DNA from: Competibacteraceae bacterium UBA3908
Lineage (GTDB): Bacteria > Pseudomonadota > Gammaproteobacteria > Competibacterales > Competibacteraceae
Length of the DNA stretch: 12,098 nucleotides
Assembly: GCA_002391525.1 (NCBI GenBank)
Contig: DGFE01000260.1
Location: 1-12,098, forward strand
Reading direction: 5' to 3'
Positions 5,503 through 12,098 of the stretch are shown here, piece after piece. Position 1 is the first letter of the stretch, and each line of letters begins with the position of its first letter. The notes beneath the pieces are model-generated. The model made no database searches, was not told the origin of the DNA, and worked only from the letters and a program-made list of their open reading frames with translations. A program made the translations under genes and the position numbers.

Positions 5503-6639
5503 TCAGAGGATGTGATCGGCGCCGACGGTCCCGTTCACCAGCGCCAGTCCATCCGCATCGAACAGATGCAGTTGGGTCGAATCCGGCGACAGGCGGACCA
5601 CCTCGCCCTTGTGAAAGGGCCGGATGCCGGGCAGCCGCACCACCAGCAGCGGGCCGGGCGCGGTCATGCCGTCGATCCGCAGGTGCAACAGGGTCTCGTG
5701 ACCCAGATATTCGGCATCGCCGACCGTCGCGCTCAGTCCCCCATCCCCGGCGGCGAGGCGCAGGTGCTCGGGCCGGAGGCCGGCGGTCAGCGGCGCGTCC
5801 AGCCAGGCCCGCCAGCGGTCCACGGTCGGGGTGGGCAGCGTCAATGGCAACGTCTGATCGCCCAGCAGCAGACGCAGCCCACCGTCGAGGGTGGCGGTCA
5901 GCCGCGCCGGGAACAGATTCATCGGCGGATTGCCGATGAAACCGGCCACGAAGGTATTGATCGGCTGCTCGTACAATTGCCGGGGCGGCGCCACCTGTTG
6001 CAGCCGGCCATGATCCATCACCGCCACCCGGTCGCCGAGCGTCATCGCCTCGGCCTGATCGTGGGTCACGTAGACGGTGGTGATGCCGGTCCGCTCCAGC
6101 AGATCGCCGATTTCGGCGCGGATCTGCACCCGCAGCCGGGCATCCAGGTTGGACAGCGGTTCGTCCATCAGAAACACGGTGGGTTGCCGCACCAGCGCCC
6201 GACCCATCGCCACCCGCTGGCGCTGGCCGCCGGACAGTTGCCTGGGCAAGCGGTCGAGCAGGCCGTCGAGACCGAGCAGTTCGGCCACCCACTGCACCTG
6301 CCGCTCGATCCCGGCGCGGGGCAGATCGCGCATCTTCAGGGGGAATTCCAGATTGCGCCGCACCGTCATGTGCGGATAGAGGGCGTAATCCTGGAACACC
6401 ATCGCCACGTTGCGCCGCTGCGGCGGCAAGGCGTTGACCGCCTGTCCGCCGATGCGCAGTGTGCCGCGCGTCGCCGTTTCCAGCCCCGCCAGCAGTCGCA
6501 GCAGGGTGGATTTACCGCAGCCGGACGGCCCGACGAAAGCCACCAGTTCGCCGTCGGCGACCGTCAGGCTGTAATCGAAGATGGCCTGGGTCCCGCCGGG
6601 ATAGATTTTGTCGATGTGCTCGAAGTCGATGCTGGCCAT
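5503..6639 (-). CDS. ugpC: MalK/UgpC-type sugar ABC transporter ATP-binding protein
   Basis: This 378-residue protein is a CUT1-type ABC ATPase of the MalK/UgpC/MsmK group, which energises import of oligosaccharides or glycerol-3-phosphate at the inner membrane. All motifs are intact: Walker A GPSGCGKST (37-45), Q-loop Q83 (VFQDY), signature LSGGQ (135-139), Walker B VFLMDE (155-160), D-loop SNLD (163-166) and H-loop H193 (VYVTHDQ). A TOBE-like C-terminal domain follows (about 235-365, with GLRPEHL at 287-293). In MalK-type ATPases this part often takes part in regulation. The start at 6639 is set by the TGACATG junction with the preceding hydrolase gene, a 1-nt gap that implies coupled translation. 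No permease or binding-protein gene adjoins it. ATPases of this class can serve several permeases, so it may act with a complex encoded elsewhere. Its position between two glycoside hydrolases favours a sugar over glycerol-3-phosphate, so the ugpC symbol reflects the family only. Confidence 0.9.
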   Translation of the reverse strand: MASIDFEHIDKIYPGGTQAIFDYSLTVADGELVAFVGPSGCGKSTLLRLLAGLETATRGTLRIGGQAVNALPPQRRNVAMVFQDYALYPHMTVRRNLEFPLKMRDLPRAGIERQVQWVAELLGLDGLLDRLPRQLSGGQRQRVAMGRALVRQPTVFLMDEPLSNLDARLRVQIRAEIGDLLERTGITTVYVTHDQAEAMTLGDRVAVMDHGRLQQVAPPRQLYEQPINTFVAGFIGNPPMNLFPARLTATLDGGLRLLLGDQTLPLTLPTPTVDRWRAWLDAPLTAGLRPEHLRLAAGDGGLSATVGDAEYLGHETLLHLRIDGMTAPGPLLVVRLPGIRPFHKGEVVRLSPDSTQLHLFDADGLALVNGTVGADHIL

Positions 6640-6643
6640 GTCA
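6637..6643 (-). other. Near-overlapping stop/start junction (TGACATG)
   Basis: On the minus strand the hydrolase stop TGA (6643-6641) is separated from the ABC ATPase ATG (6639-6637) by a single C. Such junctions usually allow terminating ribosomes to reinitiate, tying production of the importer ATPase to the secreted hydrolase. Confidence 0.75.
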
Positions 6644-8698
6644 GTCGAACAACCGTTCCGTGCCCAACAACGGCAATACCCGCTGGACAATCGGATCGGC
6701 GGCGAAATGGCGCTGAATGACGCCGTCCCGCAAATGATTGGCCAGCGCGAGCAAAATCATGCTCTGGTTCAACGCCAGATAGTTGTAGGCCACCCGTCCG
6801 CCGCGCGGATCCACCGCGTCGTAGAAACCGAAGTCGCCATACAGCGGATAGCGTTCCGCCAGTTGCCGCAGGTTGGCGACCGCCGCTTCCGGTTCGGTCA
6901 GCAGCGCCAGCGCCGCCGCGTGGGGGGTCACCGCGCCGGCCCGATAACCGCGCGCCCCCAAAATCCGCACGCCGTACTCGCCGTAACCGTCGCCCGCCGG
7001 GGTCGAACTGGGCGACAGGCCCCACACCGGATAGCGCAGCTGCTCCAGCGCGAAACGGCGCTGAATTTGCGTGTGCGCCACCGCGTTCCGTCCCAGACTG
7101 GCCGGCGCGTGACGCAACTCGTCCAGCACCAGCAGCGGCATCAGCGCCTCGAACAGGCTGCCGCCCCAGGACGGTACGTATTTCAATCCCTTCCAGGAAT
7201 AGTGGCCGCCGGGAAACGTGTAACCGCCGACCGTCCTGTCGACGCGGCGCTTGGGCGACTGCGACTGCCAGTCGAAGCTGGCCGGAAAGGTGCGCGCCAT
7301 GCGATACCAGTGCTCCACCGGCGCTTCGCCCTTTCCGATGGCGATCAGACTGCCCAGCCGGGCCTCGCTGTACAGCAGCCCATAGCTGTACTCGGACCGG
7401 CTGGGCAGATTGACGTAATAACCGTGCACCATCAATTGTTCGACCGGGTCGTAGAAGACGCGGTAATCCTCCTGCTCGATCAAACGACTACAGCGTCCGG
7501 CCAGTTCGGGAACCGCGTTGCGGACCACCATCAACCCGGCGGTCAGCCAGGCCGAATCCACGAACGAGACGAAATGACTGGTACGCTCCAGGGTGGTGGT
7601 GTCGTAGTAGTTGTAGAAAAAGCCCCGCCAGGTTTCGAGCCGCTCCAGCGTGTCCAGGGTCCGGTTCAGCCGCGCTCCGGCATCCGCCGCGCCGATCAAC
7701 CCCAGTTCCCGCGCCGCGACGATGACCATCAGATACAGGCCGACGTTGGTGACGTTGGTGTAATCGCCCAACCAGGCGCGCTCGGGGGCCAGCGAGCCGC
7801 CGAGGCGCACGGTGTCGAACGGCAATCCGTGCTCGCGGTCGCTCAGCGCCGCCAGCCCGCGCCAGGTATCGCGGGCCAGTCGCCACAGAAAAGCCTGATC
7901 GTCGGCGGGCAGTTCCGCCGGCGTCACCAGCAGGCGCTCCGGCCAGCCGGCCAATCGGGCGCGAATGTATGGCTGAGCCGCCGCCTTGCCCCCTACGCCG
8001 TTCTCCCACGCCGTCTTCTGCGGCGGGATCACCGGATCGCGGATGCTGGGTCCGGGCCGACCCGTCTTGACGAGGGCGATGTCGTCCAGCCAGTACGCGC
8101 CCATCGTCGCCGGCGAGCGGCGCGGTTGCAGCACGATCCCGAACTGGCGCAGCCGCCGCCAGTCGGCGATGCCGCTCATGAAGTTCAGCGGGATCCGAAA
8201 GTGCTGCCAGTCGCCGGTGATACCGGTGACCACGGCGCTGCCCTGGCGCAGCAGGCCAGGCGGCGCACCGGCCAGCGGCTGCCTGAATTCGACCTTCAAC
8301 GCATCGGCGTAGCCGGTGCGGTCATCGCCGCGAATCCAGAATTCCAGATGATCGTAGGCCGCGGCGTCCAGGCCAGGCAGGCTGAGTTGCCAGCCGAGGT
8401 CGCCGGTCGCGGCGGATGCGAAGCGATAGTGGAGATACAGCGCCCGACCACCGCCGGGCCGCCGGGCCGGTTCCAGCCGATACCAGACCCGGCCAGTGCG
8501 GGCGCCCGGTTCGGCGGTCCAGCCGCTCATGGCGACACCCGGTATGGGACTGGCGATCCGTTCGAAGTCGTGCAGCAGCAATCGGGTAGTCGGCGCCGGA
8601 GCGGCGGGCGGAGCGGACGAATCGGTGGCCAGCGCGGTCGGCTCATGACCCAGCAGCCACAGCACGCAAACCCAGGAGCGGAGCTCAAAACCGGTCAT
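6641..8698 (-). CDS. Secreted DUF3131/glycoamylase-type glycoside hydrolase
   Basis: This 685-residue protein starts at ATG 8698. In-frame alternatives are ATG 8722 (693 residues) and GTG 8740 (699). With 8698, residues 1-25 form a signal peptide (hydrophobic WVCVLWLLG, cleavage near ALA), so it is exported. A Pro/Ala linker leads to a beta-sandwich-like domain (about 36-212: LLLHDFE, HLEFWIRGDD, WQHFRIPLNF, YWLDDIALV), resembling CBM11/CIA30-like carbohydrate-binding folds. A helical DUF3131-type region follows (about 266-416: LARDTWRGL, YTNVTNVGLYL, RGFFYNYYDTTT). A glycoamylase-type domain ends the protein (about 416-671: SRSEYSYGLL, WGGSLFEAL, WGLSPSSTP, YGEYG). The family includes the processing domain of cyclic beta-1,2-glucan synthases and beta-1,2-glucanases (GH144), so a beta-glucan substrate is plausible; starch is not implied despite the name. 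Catalytic residues were not assigned. It is coupled to the ABC ATPase gene and lies 84 nt after the CHASE2 gene. Confidence 0.82.
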   Translation of the reverse strand: MTGFELRSWVCVLWLLGHEPTALATDSSAPPAAPAPTTRLLLHDFERIASPIPGVAMSGWTAEPGARTGRVWYRLEPARRPGGGRALYLHYRFASAATGDLGWQLSLPGLDAAAYDHLEFWIRGDDRTGYADALKVEFRQPLAGAPPGLLRQGSAVVTGITGDWQHFRIPLNFMSGIADWRRLRQFGIVLQPRRSPATMGAYWLDDIALVKTGRPGPSIRDPVIPPQKTAWENGVGGKAAAQPYIRARLAGWPERLLVTPAELPADDQAFLWRLARDTWRGLAALSDREHGLPFDTVRLGGSLAPERAWLGDYTNVTNVGLYLMVIVAARELGLIGAADAGARLNRTLDTLERLETWRGFFYNYYDTTTLERTSHFVSFVDSAWLTAGLMVVRNAVPELAGRCSRLIEQEDYRVFYDPVEQLMVHGYYVNLPSRSEYSYGLLYSEARLGSLIAIGKGEAPVEHWYRMARTFPASFDWQSQSPKRRVDRTVGGYTFPGGHYSWKGLKYVPSWGGSLFEALMPLLVLDELRHAPASLGRNAVAHTQIQRRFALEQLRYPVWGLSPSSTPAGDGYGEYGVRILGARGYRAGAVTPHAAALALLTEPEAAVANLRQLAERYPLYGDFGFYDAVDPRGGRVAYNYLALNQSMILLALANHLRDGVIQRHFAADPIVQRVLPLLGTERLFD

Positions 8699-8782
8699 GG
8701 GAGTTTCCCGGCGCGAATCCATCAAGCGAATCCCCGCCACCCGCCGCGCCCGGCGCGATACGCCGCCGGATTCGCGCGAGCG

Positions 8783-11638
8783 TCAGACAGGCAGGATCTC
8801 GAACAACGCCGTGATTTCGTCCGGCGGCACCGGACCGCTCACGTGGTAGCCTTGTATTTCGTCGCATTGGTTGGCCCGCAGGAACGCCAGTTGCGTCTCG
8901 TTTTCCACGCCTTCCGCGATCACGGTCAGCCGCATGCTGTGCGCCATGGCGATCATCGCCAGCGTGATGGCGGCGTCATCCTGACTGGTCACGATTTCAT
9001 GCAGGAAGGACTTGTCGATCTTCAACTGATCGATTGGAAACTGTTTCAGATAATTCAGGGAGGAATAACCCGTGCCAAAATCATCGATAGAGAGTTTCAC
9101 GCCGATGACCTTGAGCGCGTGCATGGTCGCGATGCCGCCCTGGACATCCTTCATCAGCAGGCTTTCGGTGATCTCCAGATCGAGGCGATGAGGTTCCAGC
9201 TGGGTTTCCCGCAAGATCCGGGCAACCGTATTCGCCATGCCGGGCCGCAGAAACTGGCGGGGCGACAGGTTTACCGCCACCCGCAACGCGGGCAATCCCT
9301 GCCGCTGCCAGGCTCTCGCTTGCCGGCAAGCGGTCCGGAGCACCCATTCGCCAATCATGTCGATGAGACCGGTTTCCTCGGCCAGCGGCACGAATTCCAG
9401 CGGCAGCAGCAAGCCGTACCGGGGATGCCGCCAGCGCAGCAGCGCCTCGACGCCGACGATGCGGCCCTGGCGCAAATCCATTTGCGGCTGGTAATGCAGT
9501 TCCAGCTCCTGACGCTCCAGGGCATGACGCAGATTTTGCTCCATCGTCAGCCGCTCCAGGGTGCGGGCGTGCATGTCGCGGGCGTAGAACTGGATGTCGT
9601 CGCGACCGGCTTCCTTGGCCCGGCACATGGCCGCGTCGGCGTTTTTCAACAGGGTTTCCGCATCCTCGCCGTCCTTGGGAAACAGGCTGACGCCGATGCT
9701 GGCGGTGACGAAACACTCGTGGCCGCCCACCTGGAAAGGCGATTCGAGAATCGTCAGAATCTTCCGCGCGAAATCCACTACCCGGTCTTCCTGGCGCACG
9801 TCTTCCAGCAGACAGACGAATTCGTCGCCGCCCACGCGAGCGATGGTGTCGTCCTGACGCCCACAGCCCAGCAAGCGTACCGCCACCGCCCGCAGCACGG
9901 CATCGCCGGCGGTATGGCCCAAGCCTTCGTTGACCTTCTTGAAACGATCCAAATCCACGTACAACAGCGCCAGGCTTTGGCCGGTGCGCCGAGCGTGGGC
10001 GATGGCGTGTCCGAGTCGGCTCCGCAGCAGATTGCGGTTCGGCAGATGCGTCAGCGCATCGTGAGTCGCCTGATAAACCATCTGTTCGGTCAGCCGGCGC
10101 GTCTCGGTTATGTCGTTGAACGCGATGACGACCCCGGAAATCTCGCCCCATGGGTCGCGCATGGGGGCCGCCGAGGCGCGAATGGCGTACTCTTCACCCA
10201 TGCGGTTGAGCAGGATGCCGGGCTCGGGCAGCTTGACCAGTTGCTTTCTTTCCAGGCACAAGGCAGCCAAGTCCAGCCTGGAGCAACGACCCTGATCGTC
10301 GGCAAGCTGAAAGATCGGACCCAGCGGACGCCCCCGCACCGCCGCCGGCGCGCAACCAAGCAGAGATTCGGCGACCGGATTCAGGTAGGTCACCACCCCC
10401 CTCGCATCCGTGGTGATCACGGCGTCGCCGATGGATTGCAGGGTAACCTGGGCGCGTTGCTCTTCCTCGAACAGCGAACGGACCGCGCGGCGCAGGCGGC
10501 GCCAGCTCCACAACGGATAGCCAAGACCCTGGACCAGCAGCGCCGCCGCCGGTGGGAACCAGCGCTGCGCGCCATGGAGCAGTGCAAAGCTGCCGGCGAG
10601 GGTCAGCAACAGCGCCAGCCCGGCCAGCGGTAAGGTCCAGCGGGGCGGACAAACCGCGTACAGCGCCAGCGGCAACAAGACGAGCAGCCCGGTCAGCGGC
10701 AGGGACCAGCTTGGATGCAAGGGCCGGATCGTCAAACCGCGTCGCAGGGCATCGAGCACGTTGGCGTTGAATTCCACGCCGGACATCGGCTGCGCCAGAC
10801 CGGAAACCGGGGTCGACAACGCATCGCCCATGCCGGCGGCCGTCGCACCGACCAGGACGAACTTGTCGCGGAACGCCGCCGGCTCCACCCCGCCGCGCAG
10901 TACCTCGTTGTAGGAAAACCGGCGAAAGTGTCCCGGCGGTCCGGCGAACGGGATGAGGACTCGATAATCGCGCTGCCAGGCGTAAGGAGACGGCGGACTG
11001 ATTGCGGCGGCCCGCTGACCGGGCAGCGCGCGCGCGGCGGCGGAATCGCTCGCCGCCGCCAATTCCAACAGCGCCAGCGCCAGGGTGGGCCAATAGGGCA
11101 CGCCCAATCCGGCTCGCAGGTAAACGCCGCGGGCGATGCTGTCCGGATCCAGTTCGACATCGATGTGCCCCATGCCGGCGGCGGCCCGCGCCAGCACCGG
11201 AATCGGCAAGGTTTCCAGCAGCTGGCCGCCCAGGCGATTCTGTTCGCCCAGCACCGGCAACACCACGCGGCCATTCTCCGCCAGCGCGACCGCCAGTTCC
11301 GCGTCCGCCGCGGGATCGGTCGCGTCGGGTTCGGCGAACACGATGTCCAGGGCAATCGCCCTGGCCCCGGCGGCGCCGAGCTGGCGGATCAGTTGGGCAT
11401 GGGTGCGGCGCGACCACGGCCAGCGACCCAACTCCCGCAGGCTTTGTTCGTCGATGGCGACGATGACGATGTCGTCGGCCGGCGCTCGCGACCAGGCTGC
11501 CAGATTCCAGTCGTAGAACAGTAAATCCCAGCGATACAGCCAGTTCGCGTGGGCCAGCGCGAGCGCGAAAACAGGCAACGACAAAAACAGGCCGATCTTT
11601 CCCGGCCAGCCGGCGCGAGATCGAACCCGCGGCGTCAT
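8783..11638 (-). CDS. CHASE2-PAS-GGDEF-EAL c-di-GMP cyclase/phosphodiesterase
   Basis: This 951-residue inner-membrane sensor has one N-terminal helix (about 15-33), a periplasmic CHASE2 domain (about 35-305; IVIVAIDEQSL, GRWPWSR, DKFVLVGATA) and three membrane helices (about 310-378). A cytoplasmic PAS domain (about 395-515), a GGDEF domain and an EAL domain follow. GGDEF is intact (603-607), with the inhibitory-site RxxD (RQDD, 594-597) five residues upstream, so it can probably make c-di-GMP from GTP and be product-inhibited. EAL is intact as VEALLRW (730-736), and the metal/catalytic residues are present: N790 (NLSPRQF), E822 (EITES), D852-D853 (DDFGTGYSSL), K873 (KIDKSF) and E909 (EGVE). 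Phosphodiesterase activity is therefore also expected. The start is ATG 11638, which overlaps the previous gene's stop as ATGA; the frame reaches 11683 but lies inside that gene. The CHASE2 ligand is unknown. The upstream protein is probably its periplasmic partner. Confidence 0.93.
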   Translation of the reverse strand: MTPRVRSRAGWPGKIGLFLSLPVFALALAHANWLYRWDLLFYDWNLAAWSRAPADDIVIVAIDEQSLRELGRWPWSRRTHAQLIRQLGAAGARAIALDIVFAEPDATDPAADAELAVALAENGRVVLPVLGEQNRLGGQLLETLPIPVLARAAAGMGHIDVELDPDSIARGVYLRAGLGVPYWPTLALALLELAAASDSAAARALPGQRAAAISPPSPYAWQRDYRVLIPFAGPPGHFRRFSYNEVLRGGVEPAAFRDKFVLVGATAAGMGDALSTPVSGLAQPMSGVEFNANVLDALRRGLTIRPLHPSWSLPLTGLLVLLPLALYAVCPPRWTLPLAGLALLLTLAGSFALLHGAQRWFPPAAALLVQGLGYPLWSWRRLRRAVRSLFEEEQRAQVTLQSIGDAVITTDARGVVTYLNPVAESLLGCAPAAVRGRPLGPIFQLADDQGRCSRLDLAALCLERKQLVKLPEPGILLNRMGEEYAIRASAAPMRDPWGEISGVVIAFNDITETRRLTEQMVYQATHDALTHLPNRNLLRSRLGHAIAHARRTGQSLALLYVDLDRFKKVNEGLGHTAGDAVLRAVAVRLLGCGRQDDTIARVGGDEFVCLLEDVRQEDRVVDFARKILTILESPFQVGGHECFVTASIGVSLFPKDGEDAETLLKNADAAMCRAKEAGRDDIQFYARDMHARTLERLTMEQNLRHALERQELELHYQPQMDLRQGRIVGVEALLRWRHPRYGLLLPLEFVPLAEETGLIDMIGEWVLRTACRQARAWQRQGLPALRVAVNLSPRQFLRPGMANTVARILRETQLEPHRLDLEITESLLMKDVQGGIATMHALKVIGVKLSIDDFGTGYSSLNYLKQFPIDQLKIDKSFLHEIVTSQDDAAITLAMIAMAHSMRLTVIAEGVENETQLAFLRANQCDEIQGYHVSGPVPPDEITALFEILPV
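11635..11638 (-). other. ATGA overlap between FecR-partner gene and CHASE2 gene
   Basis: On the minus strand ATG (11638-11636) of the regulator overlaps TGA (11637-11635) of the preceding gene. This 4-base overlap indicates co-transcription and translational coupling, and it decides the start of the CHASE2 protein. Confidence 0.85.
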
Positions 11639-12098
11639 AAAACCAGCACGAGCGTCAGGAACATCACCATGCCATACGGCCAATAGCTGGCGGGTGGCAC
11701 ATCGATCCGCTGCACCGGACCATACGGTCCCACATAACCGTCGGTGTCGATCACCCGCATCCGCAGATAATGAAAACCGGATTCGGGGCGGCGGATGGTG
11801 AGTTGCGGTTCGGATACCCGGGTCGAAATGACGATGTCCTCGAAGCCGACATCCCTGGCCAATTGGAATTGGTATTGCTGGCCGGGCAGTCCCGCGCTCC
11901 AGCGGAAGGTCATGGCGTCGGCGGTGACCTCGGGCGCCTGCATTCGCGGCGTCGGTTGCAGTCGGAAGGATTGCGGATCGCCAAACGGCCCCTGCTCGCC
12001 GGTCGAGTCGCGGACGGCGACCCGCCAGAAATAGCGCCCCGGCTCCAGCATCCGGTCCGGGATCAGGCGCGACTTGGTATAGTCGGCCACGTCGAGCA
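11635..12098 (-). CDS. C-terminal part of an exported FecR-type/FN3-like protein
   Basis: The minus-strand frame is open from the right edge to TGA at 11635, giving the last 153 residues of a larger protein whose start lies outside the window. The visible part shows two repeated beta-sandwich-like segments with similar endings: PGRYFWRVAVRDSTGEQGPF followed by DPQSFRL, and later FHYLRMRVIDTDGYVGPYGP. This pattern is typical of the fibronectin-III-like tail of FecR-domain proteins, often with LysM, found next to CHASE2 regulators. A hydrophobic C-terminal segment (YGMVMFLTLVLVL) probably anchors it in the membrane. The FecR domain itself is not visible, so that part of the name rests on gene context and tail similarity. 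It may supply the periplasmic signal, or bind the cell wall, for the CHASE2 protein. Confidence 0.65.
   Translation of the reverse strand, partial: LDVADYTKSRLIPDRMLEPGRYFWRVAVRDSTGEQGPFGDPQSFRLQPTPRMQAPEVTADAMTFRWSAGLPGQQYQFQLARDVGFEDIVISTRVSEPQLTIRRPESGFHYLRMRVIDTDGYVGPYGPVQRIDVPPASYWPYGMVMFLTLVLVL

Noticed and set aside
5477..6292. N-terminal extension of the GH1 frame by 272 codons
   Set aside because: The extension overlaps the ABC ATPase in another frame, has no domain, and the GH1 fold with a GGAG site begins at 5476.
4340..6720. Plus-strand frames of about 390-420 codons opposite the GH1 and ABC ATPase genes
   Set aside because: Low-complexity Arg/Gln/His-rich translations opposite well-conserved genes; shadows of GC-rich coding DNA.
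8745..8757. CGCGCC-C-GGCGCG palindrome between the CHASE2 and hydrolase genes
   Set aside because: Too little loop for a stable hairpin and no T run; treated as GC-rich chance symmetry.
6608..10633. A 1341-codon plus-strand open frame antisense to the hydrolase and CHASE2 genes
   Set aside because: Its translation is rich in Arg, Gln, His and Gly with no recognisable domain, and it lies opposite two genes with full motif sets. High GC at third codon positions removes stops from the antisense frame.

Overview
The window is GC-rich, densely packed chromosomal DNA from a Gram-negative bacterium. Protein families (ExeA-type ATPase, periplasmic sulfate-binding protein, CHASE2/GGDEF/EAL regulator beside a FecR-type partner) and codon use suggest a gammaproteobacterium. 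A glycogen-accumulating, methanotrophic or purple-sulfur-type lineage is possible, but genus is not determinable by eye. No rRNA, tRNA, transposase, CRISPR array or phage gene is visible, and no stretch over 300 bases lacks a gene.

Layout: (1) 1-1053, minus strand: N-terminal 351 residues of an ExeA/GspA-like AAA ATPase that runs off the left edge. (2) 1084-1224: a 70-bp sequence repeated twice in tandem with one mismatch, in the divergent intergenic region. (3) 1304-2462, plus strand: a LysE/RhtB-type exporter and a small FMN-type split-barrel (PNPOx-like) protein. (4) 2463-2586: an AT-rich island and a GC hairpin leading to a good ribosome binding site. (5) 2587-3612, plus strand: an orphan periplasmic sulfate-binding protein. 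(6) 12098-3609, minus strand: a tightly packed run of six genes. In order of transcription these are the C-terminal end of a FecR-partner-like protein, a CHASE2-PAS-GGDEF-EAL regulator, a secreted DUF3131/glycoamylase-type glycoside hydrolase, a MalK/UgpC-type ABC ATPase, a GH1 beta-glucosidase and a small TPR-like protein.

The most coherent functional story is in the minus-strand run. Stop/start junctions overlap or nearly touch (ATGA at 11635-11638; TGACATG at 6637-6643), so several genes look co-transcribed and translationally coupled. A secreted glycan hydrolase, a sugar-importer ATPase and a cytoplasmic beta-glucosidase together suggest a pathway that cuts a beta-glucan outside, imports the oligosaccharide and hydrolyses it inside. 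The permeases and sugar-binding protein are not in the window. The hydrolase is a distant relative of the family that includes beta-1,2-glucanases, so the substrate may be a beta-1,2-glucan, but that is inference. Placement directly downstream of a c-di-GMP enzyme with both catalytic motifs intact makes a link to extracellular polysaccharide or biofilm turnover worth testing.

I did not find an unmistakable new system. The best candidates are the orphan-ATPase glycan locus, its possible wiring to c-di-GMP, and the 70-bp tandem repeat with inverted ends.
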